From positions 1 to 33,549 of the forward strand of contig NZ_JNIV01000051.1 in assembly GCF_000701405.1 (NCBI RefSeq): a stretch of 33,549 bases of DNA, read 5' to 3'. Source of the DNA: Deinococcus marmoris DSM 12784 (lineage in GTDB: Bacteria; Deinococcota; Deinococci; Deinococcales; Deinococcaceae). Shown here one piece after another: positions 15,525 through 23,338 of the stretch. Made by a program: the position numbers and the translations under genes. Numbering within the stretch: the first letter of the stretch is position 1; every line of letters begins with the position of its first letter. The notes under the pieces were generated by a model. That model worked only from the letters and a program-made list of their open reading frames with translations, made no database searches and had not been told where the DNA came from.

Positions 15525-15564
15525 AAAAAAATCCCACGAACAGCCTGCAAAAGCTGTTCGTGGG
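15525..15564 (-). terminator. secG terminator
   Basis: CCCACGAACAG / CTGTTCGTGGG form an 11-bp perfect stem with a 10-nt loop, followed on the minus strand by ATTTTTTTA. It lies 16 bp beyond the secG stop and insulates the operon downstream. Confidence 0.92.
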
Positions 15565-15579
15565 TTCAAGAAAGGGCAG

Positions 15580-15804
15580 TCAGCGCGAAACGATGCCGAT
15601 CAACAGGGCAATCAACATGAAAAATCCGCCCAGGACGCTGGTGATACGGACCAGGCCGCCCTCCACGCCACGCCCGCCCAGCAGCGATCCACCGGAGGCC
15701 ATGCTGGCAGACAACCCCGCCTGACGCGGCACCTGCAACAGAATGAAAAAGACCAGCGACACGCAAATCAGCGCGAACAGCACGAGAAACAGGTTCAGGA
15801 TCAT
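15580..15804 (-). CDS. secG: Preprotein translocase subunit SecG
   Basis: A 74-residue membrane protein with two hydrophobic segments (MILNLFLVLFALICVSLVFFI and a C-terminal ITSVLGGFFMLIALLIGIV) joined by a Gly/Ser-rich loop (ASMASGGSLLGGRGVEGG), the standard SecG layout. It assists the SecYEG translocon in the inner membrane. The start at 15804 has AGAGGTAACC just upstream; the longer frame extends through the tRNA remnant and is rejected. It begins only 33 bp from the tRNA 3' end, so it was probably co-transcribed with that tRNA before the island split it. Confidence 0.88.
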   Translation of the reverse strand: MILNLFLVLFALICVSLVFFILLQVPRQAGLSASMASGGSLLGGRGVEGGLVRITSVLGGFFMLIALLIGIVSR

Positions 15805-15837
15805 GGTTACCTCTTTTTTTAATGTGGTGCTTTGGTG

Positions 15838-15890
15838 TGGTGCCGATGGGGGGACTCGAACCCCCACGGTTTCCCGCTCGATTTTGAGTC
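15838..15890 (-). pseudogene. 3' half of tRNA-Leu(CAA): attachment-site remnant
   Basis: Reading leftward, the sequence holds anticodon loop CTCAAAA (15882-15888, anticodon CAA), the 3' anticodon strand TCGAG, a class II variable arm with CGG-GAAA-CCG, the T arm GGGGG-TTCGAGT-CCCCC, acceptor strand CATCGGC, discriminator A and an encoded CCA. The 5' half is absent. Only GA of the 5' anticodon stem remains, no D arm is present, and the required GCCGATG acceptor strand is not found in the next 300 bp. A clean break in the anticodon stem is typical of the displaced end of an element integrated into a tRNA gene. A group I intron in the anticodon loop would look alike at this end, but the 5' half was not found nearby. 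Confidence 0.75.
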
Positions 15891-15911
15891 TTAGTGTCGG
15901 CCCCGGCACGC

Positions 15912-15926
15912 GCTTATGCGATAAGC
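15912..15926. repeat. 15-bp palindrome next to the att remnant
   Basis: GCTTATGCGATAAGC is a perfect 6-3-6 inverted repeat starting 22 bp from the point where the tRNA identity ends. Its place and AT-rich arms suggest a protein-binding site (recombinase, excisionase or regulator), but this is inference. Confidence 0.4.
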
Positions 15927-16034
15927 ACAAACAATTTACCACATCAGGAGGCCGGTGGCTGGCCCGGCGGCACACGATCGCTGACGCATGGGCTTGTGCT
16001 GGGATCCACAAATAAATTAGGTATGCCCCCCAGC

Positions 16035-16379
16035 TCAGCCGAGGGTCAAGAGCGTCGCCGACACGGCCCCGAGGTGGGCCCTGAACCTGGGCGTGTCCAC
16101 GCCATGGATCTGAAGCTGCGCCCGCCGCAGGTCAGGCGCGCCGCGCCTACGGTCGGCGCCGGGCCCAGCGAAGAGCCAGTCATGTCCCCGCCCTGTCGGC
16201 GTCACGCCTCCTCTGGCTCGTTCCACAGATCGGATCGCCTCCACCGCACTGTGGGGTCTGAGCCTCAACGGGAGGGACCGAGATCCACGAGAAGGCTGAT
16301 CCAGGGGAGGCATGGCCCGTTCGCGTCCAGACTGAGGCCAGGGCAAAGACGACATGCTCTGCGCCAGGCCCGAACCCAA
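16035..16379 (-). pseudogene. Degenerate tyrosine-recombinase-like relic
   Basis: A 114-residue frame that reads like a worn integrase catalytic domain: SLPLRLRPHSAVEAIRSVERARG, then HDWLFAGPG, then GVDTPRFRAHLGAVSATLLTLG. The last part lines up with the family pattern RFHDLRHTAATLLLxxG, but the HxLR box has become AHLG and the catalytic Arg is lost. The frame stops before any Tyr box. It points at the tRNA-Leu remnant about 145 bp away, where an integrase is expected. The resemblance was judged by eye and is weak, so chance cannot be excluded. Confidence 0.35.
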
Positions 16380-16391
16380 AGCTTCAGAACT

Positions 16392-17765
16392 TCAGGCAAG
16401 GGTGACAGAAAGAAAGAAACAGTCCCGAAGGACCGGGCGCCTGGAACGGCACACCCCTGAACACCTGAACCGGGCCGACTCAGTCGCTCGCCGCGGCCCC
16501 CTGAACGTCGTTTCCTTTCCCATCCCATGTGCCCGCAAGTAGCCCACGAGCGTGAGCAGAGCGGCGAACAGTCCCAGGACGGCCACGGCTGGCGCGAGGC
16601 CTAAGGCACCCATCAGCACGACGGCCAGACTCACTCCCACCGGGCGGAGTCCCTGCCCCACCAGGATGCGGGCGCTGTAGACCCGCCCGCGTACTTCATC
16701 CGGCGTAAGCCTGGCGAACAGCGTCCCCACCATCACGTTGAGAGGTCCGAAGCACAGCCCCATCAGCAACGCGAGGACGAGGGCCACCCCCAGCGAGGGG
16801 GCGTATGCGACGCCGACGATGCACAGCGCCGGACCGATGCAGCCCAGCGCAATCCAGTTCAGGGGATGACGACTGATGCGGCGCCCCATCCAGATCACCA
16901 TGCCCAGTTCGGCCAGCGCCAGAACCGATCCCAGCAGACCAACTCCCAGCGCACCGCGGTTGTCGGCGCGGACCCAGGACAGGGCCGCGGGCAGCTCCAC
17001 CCCCACCATCAGGCGGTCGGCGATGCGGGGCAGAAAGACAGCGGTGTAGGGCTCCATGGCGAAGTTCACGCTGGCCAGGCCCAGCAGCGTCGCCCACAGC
17101 GCGGGCCGCGCGAGGACGAACGCGAAGCCGAACCGGGTCCGCGCCCACCAGGCGGCCAGGCCCTGCCCGCTGTCGTGGGCATGGGTCACCGCAGGAAAGC
17201 GGACCAGCGAGTAGGCGATCAGGGCCACCACGAAGGTGGCCGCGTTGACCCACATCACCCCGGGCGCCCCAATGCCCGCCACCAGGAAGCCGGCGCTGAT
17301 GGGGGCAAGCAGACCGCTGGTGGTCCAGGTCAGGTTAAACAGGGCCTGGATGCCCTGCAGCCGGTCCGGAGACACGAAGGTGGGCAGCGAGGCCTGCTGC
17401 GCCGGGAAGATCACGCTGCCCGTGAAGCCGGTCAGGGCCGCGATGACCACCAGCACGGGGAAGGAGAGCAGGTCCAGGGTGTGGAGCAGCGGAATCAGGC
17501 TGATCCAGAAAGCACTGAGGCCATTGGCCACCTGCAGGATGCGGCGGCGGTCCCACACGTCGGTGTAGCTGGCCAGACTGACGGTTCCAAGCAGCATGGC
17601 CGCAGTCCAGGCGCCGATCACGGTGCCCGACAGCGCGGGCGAGTTCGGGTAGAGGCGGTACAGGAACCAGGCGAGGGCGATGAAGGTGAGGCCATTGCCG
17701 AAAGCGTTGATGCTCTCGCCGATCCACAGGATCAGGATGCGGCGGTCGCGGAGCAGGGAGAACAT
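16392..17765 (-). CDS. MFS exporter
   Basis: A 457-residue major facilitator protein with about 12 hydrophobic segments, of the drug/macrolide-efflux type. The N-terminus (LLRDRRILILWIGESINAFGNGLTFIALAWFLY) and the D..DR(R)R motif A (ASYTDVWDRRRILQVANGLSAF) are typical; a second-half loop has DEVRGRVYSARIL. The last 40 or so residues (from GMGKETTF) are basic and Cys-rich and unlike the family, so the original C-terminus may have been lost and replaced by read-through. A GAGG-like SD lies about 10 bp before the ATG. Substrate unknown. It is the first clear gene inside the island. Confidence 0.85.
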   Translation of the reverse strand: MFSLLRDRRILILWIGESINAFGNGLTFIALAWFLYRLYPNSPALSGTVIGAWTAAMLLGTVSLASYTDVWDRRRILQVANGLSAFWISLIPLLHTLDLLSFPVLVVIAALTGFTGSVIFPAQQASLPTFVSPDRLQGIQALFNLTWTTSGLLAPISAGFLVAGIGAPGVMWVNAATFVVALIAYSLVRFPAVTHAHDSGQGLAAWWARTRFGFAFVLARPALWATLLGLASVNFAMEPYTAVFLPRIADRLMVGVELPAALSWVRADNRGALGVGLLGSVLALAELGMVIWMGRRISRHPLNWIALGCIGPALCIVGVAYAPSLGVALVLALLMGLCFGPLNVMVGTLFARLTPDEVRGRVYSARILVGQGLRPVGVSLAVVLMGALGLAPAVAVLGLFAALLTLVGYLRAHGMGKETTFRGPRRATESARFRCSGVCRSRRPVLRDCFFLSVTLA

Positions 17766-18290
17766 AGCGGAACCTCAGGAAGAGTGATGCGGGCGCGGGC
17801 CACAGGATACGCAGGGACCGCGCATGAACGTCCCGTGGTCATGGACATGCGAGCAGGAAGGGAACCGGACCAGACGGCTGGGCAGGATTGAGGACGCCGA
17901 CACATCGATGGGCGACGGTGAACACGCTTCGCAAGGCGTCATTAACGGAACCAACCTGCCGCCCTGGGACACCCGGTTCGCGGTGCTGCCTCTGGAGTGC
18001 AACGTTGTGCTGCTGGCACGGATACCCGGTCTCGCTGAGCCGCAGCGCCGCGGCAGCACTCGGGCCGGTGGCTTGGCTGAATGACCTTCCCACACCATCC
18101 CTCGCTTCCTGTAGGGACGGGCGGGGCGAGGTGTTGCCCGCTGTGCGCCGTGACGTCACGCAGCGGGCATTCTCCTGGACAACATGGCCTACCCCGTCCT
18201 AGACCAGCGTGCAGACGTCAGGCCTGAAGGTCCAGATCACAATCAGTTCATGCCTTCCAGTCTGTTCCTCTCCCCTGTCGCGATAAGCCG
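17766..18290. other. Non-coding stretch with a nested inverted repeat
   Basis: No credible gene was found in this 525-bp gap. It contains a nested palindrome: GCCCGCTG (18136-18143) pairs with CAGCGGGC (18161-18168), and inside it is the perfect palindrome CGTGACGTCACG (18149-18160). This could form a cruciform or two-lobed hairpin. No U-tract follows. Confidence 0.45.
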
Positions 18291-20714
18291 TTGACACAAA
18301 AACACCTCCCTTTTCCTCCTCATATTCAGCACCAGGTGGAGCAGCAGGCCGCGCTGGGCCGCAGTGTCGTTCAGCTGGAACTCTTCCCGGACCCTGTCCA
18401 TGGGTTTGCAGGTGGCCTGCGGCTGCATGCGGGGCCCCGTTCGGTGCTGGTCGGGCCACTTCAGGCCCATCAGGAACCGCTTCGCCCCTGGCAGCAGTGG
18501 GACGCCGGGCATCTGGACCGGGGCCTGCGCGCCCTGCATGCCCAGATCCTGGAAGATGCGCTTGACCTGCCCGCCCTGCTCGCGCCGCTTGAGGCGGCGG
18601 ACCCGGAAGCGCCGGTCCCCCGCACGGTGCAGCGGCGGTTGCGGCGGATGCTGGGCCTGCGCAGCCTGCTCGAACTTGCCGCCTGCTGGCAGGACGCCGC
18701 CGGGCCAGGTCAGGAGCCAGTGGGCTGGCGGGGCCGTCCCAACCGGCCCACCGGCGTCCTGCTCCCCTGGCATGCGCAGGGACATCCCATCCGGGCCAGT
18801 CACGCCTGGCACCTGCAGGACCTGCGCCGCTGGCACTGGCCCCGAATGGATGGAGACAGCTGGGCGACGGTCACGGCCCGGCACCTGACGGTGACGGCCC
18901 TCTTACAAGAAGATGCACACCCTGCTCCACCGCTGGCCCATGATCTCCGGGAACGCCTGAAGCAGCGGGCAGACCTGGCCGGCGGTAGGCGGGGCCATCA
19001 GCAGCGGGTTCCCCCTGCAGTGGACCAGCAGGCAGACGCGTTCGTCTTGCGGGTTCGTGTGGCCCTGGGCGCGGTGCTGGAGCCCGCGCTGCTCGCCTTC
19101 ATCCCGGAAGAAAGCCGGGCCGCCGTCCTGGGGGCGCGCAATGGGCACGACGCCATGCTCCGGCTGCTCCCCGGCATCGCTCCAGGCCCCGTGGCCGCCC
19201 TGACGGCCTCGTTACGCGAGCAGTGGCGGGGCGGCGGTCACATCTGCGGAGAGGCCTCCCGGCCCGCACAGCTCGCGGGCAGCGTCCGAATCCGCCGGGA
19301 CGCTTGGACGGCCGCCCGGGCAGGCGACGCCCAGCCAGCGCTGTGCCTGGCGGCCGAGGCGGCGGCCGGACCGCTACACGCGCTGGTGCCTGGTCTGCCC
19401 CAGATGAATGCAGGCGACACCCGTCTGACTGGCGGACTGGTGGGTCTGGCCCTGCAGGAGGTCTGTGACCTCTTTTCCGGTGTGGCCGCGCTGCCCGCAG
19501 AGCAGGACCTGCCGGTGGGCGACGTCTCGGGCCTGCTCACGGGCCGGGGCCAGCTGCGCCTCGGGTCACAGGCTCCGGAGGGCCCGGCGCCGGACACGGC
19601 CGCAGGAGAACAGGCGAATGAGGACCCGGAGGCGAAAGGCCACGCGGCGGTCCTGGCCCTGGTGCCTGGACTGGCCACAGCGGTCCGTGTCTTCCAGGCA
19701 CTGATCGGGACCCATGAGCACCGCCGGGACCACCTGAAAGCACAGGCGTGTGCGGCGGCCGAGATTCAGGAAGCAGAGCTGGATGAGGCGCTGAGCGGGG
19801 AGGAGGCCTTTGTGCTGACCCTGGAGGATCAGGCCCTGGACCGTGTCCTGTCGTGGTCAGGCGGCGTGTGGTTCATTCAGGTGGCCCGTCACCCGCAGGA
19901 TCTGGTCACCGACGGCCGCCTCCTGGCGCATTGCGTGGGCTGGGGCGGCTACGCCCAGGCGGTCCGGGCTGGATCCAGCCGGATTGTTCGGGTCCTGGCC
20001 CGCGGCGCGGAGGAGGACACCGCCGCTGCGGTGCTGACCCTGGAATTGCAGTCTCTTCACACAGGCCCGGGACGACAGCGCTGGCAGCTCGTGCAGGCCA
20101 AAGGCCTGAAGAACCGGAGGCCCAGTCCGGACGAGGCGGCCCTGCTGACCCTATGGGCGCAGGAGGCCGACGTGAAGCTCACGGCGGGCGGCGACATCAG
20201 CGCCCTGGGTCCCGCCGCCCTGCAGGCCCGTCTAACCCGGTTGGCCACCTGCTGGCTGCCGGCGGTCTCACCAGCTCCGCCGCCGGTCTCCGTGGCCGAC
20301 GGCGTCCGGCAGGCCACCGCCCATCTCGCGGCGTCCCGGGCGGTGTGGTGGACGCCGGCGGCCACCCGCCAGCACCGGGAGAGCCTGCGCCGCGTGGCCC
20401 TGCTGGTGGGCCGCGCCCACCAGCACATCCAGGCCGAGCTGACCCGGCTCCACGGGGAGGGTGAGTCCCGCCTCGTCGGCCGCTATGACGCGGGAGACCT
20501 GCTGACCGGGACTGGCCTGGTGGAGCTTCCAGCCGACCCACGGCCTCTCTTTGAAACGCTGGAAGCCGACGGCGGGCCGGTGGGGCTGCGGGCCCGGCGC
20601 CGCCTGGCGCTCTTTCTTCGCGCTTCGCTGGCGGCAGACGATCATCAGGAGACCCTTGAACTCCGGCGGGGCCAGCGCCCAGGTGAACTGAGACTGACGT
20701 TCGAGGGACGCTGA
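18291..20714 (+). CDS. Large PcfJ-like domain protein
   Basis: An 807-residue protein, mostly unrecognised, with a PcfJ-like domain at about 500-625. The domain is marked by DLVTDGRLLAHCVGWGGYAQAV (H547-C-V-G and a Tyr five residues on), then SSRIVRVLA, AAVLTLELQ, WQLVQAKGLKNRRP and LLTLWAQEA. These follow the family pattern (HCVG-x3-Y, G-S-x-I, T-x-E, Q-x-K/R-G-x-x-N). PcfJ proteins come from conjugative plasmids and other mobile elements and have no known biochemistry. The 500 residues before it are Ala/Leu/Gln-rich with no motif I recognise. The frame opens at 18228 and the only start upstream of conserved-looking sequence is TTG 18291, with no SD, so the start is uncertain. The frame continues past its TGA. 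Confidence 0.7.
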   Translation: MTQKHLPFPPHIQHQVEQQAALGRSVVQLELFPDPVHGFAGGLRLHAGPRSVLVGPLQAHQEPLRPWQQWDAGHLDRGLRALHAQILEDALDLPALLAPLEAADPEAPVPRTVQRRLRRMLGLRSLLELAACWQDAAGPGQEPVGWRGRPNRPTGVLLPWHAQGHPIRASHAWHLQDLRRWHWPRMDGDSWATVTARHLTVTALLQEDAHPAPPLAHDLRERLKQRADLAGGRRGHQQRVPPAVDQQADAFVLRVRVALGAVLEPALLAFIPEESRAAVLGARNGHDAMLRLLPGIAPGPVAALTASLREQWRGGGHICGEASRPAQLAGSVRIRRDAWTAARAGDAQPALCLAAEAAAGPLHALVPGLPQMNAGDTRLTGGLVGLALQEVCDLFSGVAALPAEQDLPVGDVSGLLTGRGQLRLGSQAPEGPAPDTAAGEQANEDPEAKGHAAVLALVPGLATAVRVFQALIGTHEHRRDHLKAQACAAAEIQEAELDEALSGEEAFVLTLEDQALDRVLSWSGGVWFIQVARHPQDLVTDGRLLAHCVGWGGYAQAVRAGSSRIVRVLARGAEEDTAAAVLTLELQSLHTGPGRQRWQLVQAKGLKNRRPSPDEAALLTLWAQEADVKLTAGGDISALGPAALQARLTRLATCWLPAVSPAPPPVSVADGVRQATAHLAASRAVWWTPAATRQHRESLRRVALLVGRAHQHIQAELTRLHGEGESRLVGRYDAGDLLTGTGLVELPADPRPLFETLEADGGPVGLRARRRLALFLRASLAADDHQETLELRRGQRPGELRLTFEGR

Positions 20715-21011
20715 CGGGCGAGCCTGCTGGACGTCAGCCTCGATCCGGCCGCCATTGCGGGCCTCCTGGCCCCCGTTCCAGCCCGGCTGCCCCCGGGCCG
20801 GGGCGGCCGGCGGCGGCAACCGGCGTTCGCCCTGTTGCGGGCCGTGCTGGATGAACCCCTGGGCGACTGCGCCCCTGCGGCCACCGCAGCCACCGGCCAG
20901 GCTGGCGAGACCCTCCGCATTCAGCTGCAGGTCTGGCTGACCGCTTGGAGCCGGCGGCCGCAGGAACAGAACCGAGCGCGCGCCCGGAGATCACGTCCTG
21001 GCCAAGCCTGA
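20715..21011 (+). other. In-frame coding-like extension beyond the PcfJ-like stop
   Basis: After the TGA at 20712-20714 the same frame stays open for 98 codons to another TGA at 21009-21011, with strong third-position GC and protein-like content (LLDVSLDPAAIAGLLAPVPA, FALLRAVLDEPLGD, TLRIQLQVWLTAW). No good start codon with SD is seen. It may be the original C-terminus cut off by a nonsense mutation, a separate gene with an unrecognised start, or chance in high-GC DNA. Confidence 0.35.
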
Positions 21012-21151
21012 CGTGGACATTCGTTGCCACCGTTGGCAAGCGCCGTGGCTCCAGCCAGTGCGGTCAGGGCATCCCCGGTCATGGGCCAGGTGTCCGAATG
21101 CGGCGAGGGCACGCCGTTCAGCCGGTGCCGTGCAGGGACGGACACGGGAAC

Positions 21152-21820
21152 TCACCCTGCGGTGATCAGGTGCAGGAGACTGGCGGGACCAGCCTTTCCC
21201 GCCAGATTCGCATGAACAGGGATCTCGAGCCTCAGCGCGGCCACCGCCGCCTCCCAGCCCGTCGCGCCTGGCATCGGCAGTGACTTCCAGGTCTGGCCAG
21301 TCCGCGCCAGGTGTACGGCCGAGACCGAGACCCCCAGCAGCCGGGCCAGCTCGGTGTCCAGGCCGTAGCGGTGGGACAGCGCGCGCAGGCGGATCACCGT
21401 GGTCGCGCTCAGGCGGGCGCGCCCGTTGCCCTCTCCTGTCCGTCCACCCCGGCCCTTCTTGCGGCCCTTGTGGGACGCGTCACGCATGTTCTCGCTGTGG
21501 CTGCCCAGAAACAGATGCTCGGGGCGCACGCACAGCGGCGTGTCGCAGGTGTGGCAGACATGCAGCTCGCTGGGGGGCAGTTCACCATGTGTGAGCATCC
21601 AGGCGACACGGTGCGCGCCCACCTTGCGGGGGCCCAGCCGGAACAGGCCGTAGCCGCTGTTGCCGGTTCCACCCATCCACAGCCAGCAACCCTCTCCCAC
21701 GCCCTGCGCCACCTGGCCCCAGAAGCGCTCGCGCAGCCGTTCAGGGTACGGCGTGTGGTGCAGCGGGGTGATCGGACCGGGATGGGGGCCTGTTCGGGCG
21801 GGGACGGACATCCCGCCCAT
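21152..21820 (-). CDS. HNH endonuclease (phage/homing type)
   Basis: About 222 residues with a standard HNH_3-type nuclease. GCWLWMGGTGNSGYGLFRLG leads into VGAHRVAWMLTHGELPP, then HVCHTCDTPLCVRPEHLFLGSHSENMRDASHKGR (zinc Cys pairs and the catalytic HNH). The C-terminal part LSATTVIRLRALSHRYG-LDTELARLLGVSVSAVHLARTGQTWK is a helix-turn-helix that reads DNA. This layout is common in free-standing homing-like nucleases of phages. The frame is open to 22366 but overlaps a divergent gene and is not family-like there. ATG 21820 or ATG 21811 are the likely starts, neither with a strong SD. Confidence 0.8.
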   Translation of the reverse strand: MGGMSVPARTGPHPGPITPLHHTPYPERLRERFWGQVAQGVGEGCWLWMGGTGNSGYGLFRLGPRKVGAHRVAWMLTHGELPPSELHVCHTCDTPLCVRPEHLFLGSHSENMRDASHKGRKKGRGGRTGEGNGRARLSATTVIRLRALSHRYGLDTELARLLGVSVSAVHLARTGQTWKSLPMPGATGWEAAVAALRLEIPVHANLAGKAGPASLLHLITAG

Positions 21821-22235
21821 GGTCCCGCGCGGGCCTGCCCCGTCACCACCCTGCCAGAACGCCCAGACCGCGGCGGCGCCGTTGACCGACATGAGACCGG
21901 TGAGCAGCAGAAATTCTGGCGCCGGCGGGCGACTGGAGAAGTGAGAAGGACCCAGGCCGGACCCTGATGGCCCGCAGGCCTTGACGACAGCGTAGGGTGA
22001 CGCGGACCTGCCACCGACACGTGCAGTGACGTCCCAGTCGATGCGCCAGATGCGGCTGACGTTGACGGACCGCGCGCTCTGCCCAGAGGCCCCGGACTTT
22101 TGGTCACCGCCGAGCCAGGTGAGGCGGTCGCCACTTCCAGTCTGCCCGCCGCCCTTCGTCACCCGCACTCCACTTCCTGAATGGCCGAAGCCCTCATTCC
22201 AGCGGCTCCCGATAGAGCCTCCATAGAAAGTCACC

Positions 22236-22670
22236 ATGGACCTGACCATTCTGAAAGTCCGCCACCCGGACGTCCGCAAGACCACGCGCACTGATCCGCA
22301 CGCCGCTGCAACGGTGGCCGTCCTCGGCCGGGTGCTGGGCGACGCCGAGACCGGGGCCAAGAACAAGCCAGCGACCCCTCAGCTTGACCTGATCGCTGGC
22401 GTCACAGGTGCGCAGCGCGCCTCACTGGAAAAAGAGGTCCAGGACCTCGCGCAGCTGGGCCGCAGCACCGACGTGGCGGGCCGCGAACTGGGCATTCTCC
22501 AGGCGCTGCAGACCGAGGTCACCAGGGTCAAGGCGCAGCAGGACGCCAAGAAAGACGCCGGGACCACGAACATCGGCGCGGTCATGAACGTGCTCAGGAC
22601 CCACCACGCCGGCCATTACGACGGCGCCGTGGCCGGCCGCCTGGCCAGAGAGGCGCTTTCCCCCACCTGA
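22236..22670 (+). CDS. Hypothetical protein, 144 aa
   Basis: I do not recognise this protein. It is 144 residues, soluble and mainly helical by composition, with a central stretch (RASLEKEVQDLAQLGRSTDVAGRELGILQALQTEVTRVKAQQDAKKDA) that could form a coiled coil. The tail is Gly/Ala/Arg-rich. It has good codon use for this GC-rich DNA, and an AGAAAGTCACC stretch precedes the ATG, a weak SD. It is divergent from the HNH gene and is followed by a long hairpin 136 bp after the stop. It may belong to the mobile element's own genes. Confidence 0.55.
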   Translation: MDLTILKVRHPDVRKTTRTDPHAAATVAVLGRVLGDAETGAKNKPATPQLDLIAGVTGAQRASLEKEVQDLAQLGRSTDVAGRELGILQALQTEVTRVKAQQDAKKDAGTTNIGAVMNVLRTHHAGHYDGAVAGRLAREALSPT

Positions 22671-23224
22671 GCTCACACCGCCTTCAGGCCGCATCTCCCC
22701 GACAGGGGCGTGGCCTTTCGTGTGCTCGGTGCTGCGTCGCCAGCACCATTCGGATCCAGCGGACCAGCCCACCAGCGCAGACTGGAGTCCACCATCCTTG
22801 CGGCTCTGGCATCTGGAGGGCTTGCGGGCCGCCCTCCGGATGCCAGGAGGGCGCAACAGCGCCGGGCCCTGCACAGCGCCCCGGACCACGCCTGCTCTGG
22901 CCGGACCGGTTGCCTGGTCAGTATCCGGCCCAGCCTGTCACGTACCGCCGCGCTTGCTTTCCCGGTGAACAGGGTATGCCAGGCACGGTTCAGGATCAGG
23001 ACTGCCGCGAGACAGGTCCAGCTGCGCCTGACACGACAGCCCGGGGATCCAGGGGCTCAGACGCGGCCGGGCGGTCACCATGGCCCCGAGCAGACCACCT
23101 TCTGGTTAAAGCGGGGCCAGGACTCTGGCCCACCCTGCTGGCCTCAGCAGCGCTGTTGAGCGTCGCCTGTAGAACCGCTGAGCCGGTCCGGTGCAGAACA
23201 CGTTCTACAAGGGGGGCAGAAAAA
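22671..23224. other. Gap without recognised genes
   Basis: This stretch of about 550 bp holds open frames on both strands, but none with convincing protein content or a start site. Its clear element is the 41-bp hairpin at 22806-22846. Near its right end are the palindrome GAACACGTTC (23196-23205) and the AAGGGGGG that serves the small frame at 23225. Confidence 0.4.
22806..22846. repeat. 16-bp GC-rich hairpin
   Basis: CTGGCATCTGGAGGGC (22806-22821) pairs with GCCCTCCGGATGCCAG (22831-22846) over a 9-nt loop, with one T-G pair. It lies 136 bp past the 144-aa gene and has no U-tract. It is probably an RNA 3'-end structure or Rho-assisted stop. Confidence 0.6.
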
Positions 23225-23338
23225 ATGATTGTACTAGACACTGGTGGGCACGGGCCCCGGCACGACATTGGCCCTGACGTCCAGCGACATTTCGCCCCGG
23301 CCAGCACCTGCTGGTCTCACCACATGAGGTCTCTATGA
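23225..23338 (+). CDS. Possible 37-aa upstream peptide
   Basis: ATG 23225 follows a strong SD (AAGGGGGG, 8 bp away). The frame ends at a TGA that overlaps the next gene's start as ATGA (23335-23338). The arrangement is that of translational coupling. The peptide (MIVLDTGGHGPRHDIGPD...) is not recognised. Its SD is stronger than that of the following gene, so it may be a leader controlling it, but a frame this short could be chance. Confidence 0.3.
   Translation: MIVLDTGGHGPRHDIGPDVQRHFAPASTCWSHHMRSL

Noticed and set aside
15838..15890. A complete tRNA gene
   Set aside because: There is no D arm and no 5' acceptor strand; the 5' anticodon strand does not pair with TCGAG.
17775..18098. A 107-codon minus-strand frame beside the MFS gene
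   Set aside because: Low-complexity Ser/Pro/Arg content, no ribosome site and no family resemblance.
18291..18326. TTGACA at 18291 as a -35 box with CATATT as -10
   Set aside because: The spacing is 24 bp, too long for a normal promoter.
23196..23205. GAACACGTTC as an SOS (LexA) box
   Set aside because: The half-sites are 2 bp apart, while the Gram-positive LexA box needs 4 bp, and no damage-response gene follows.
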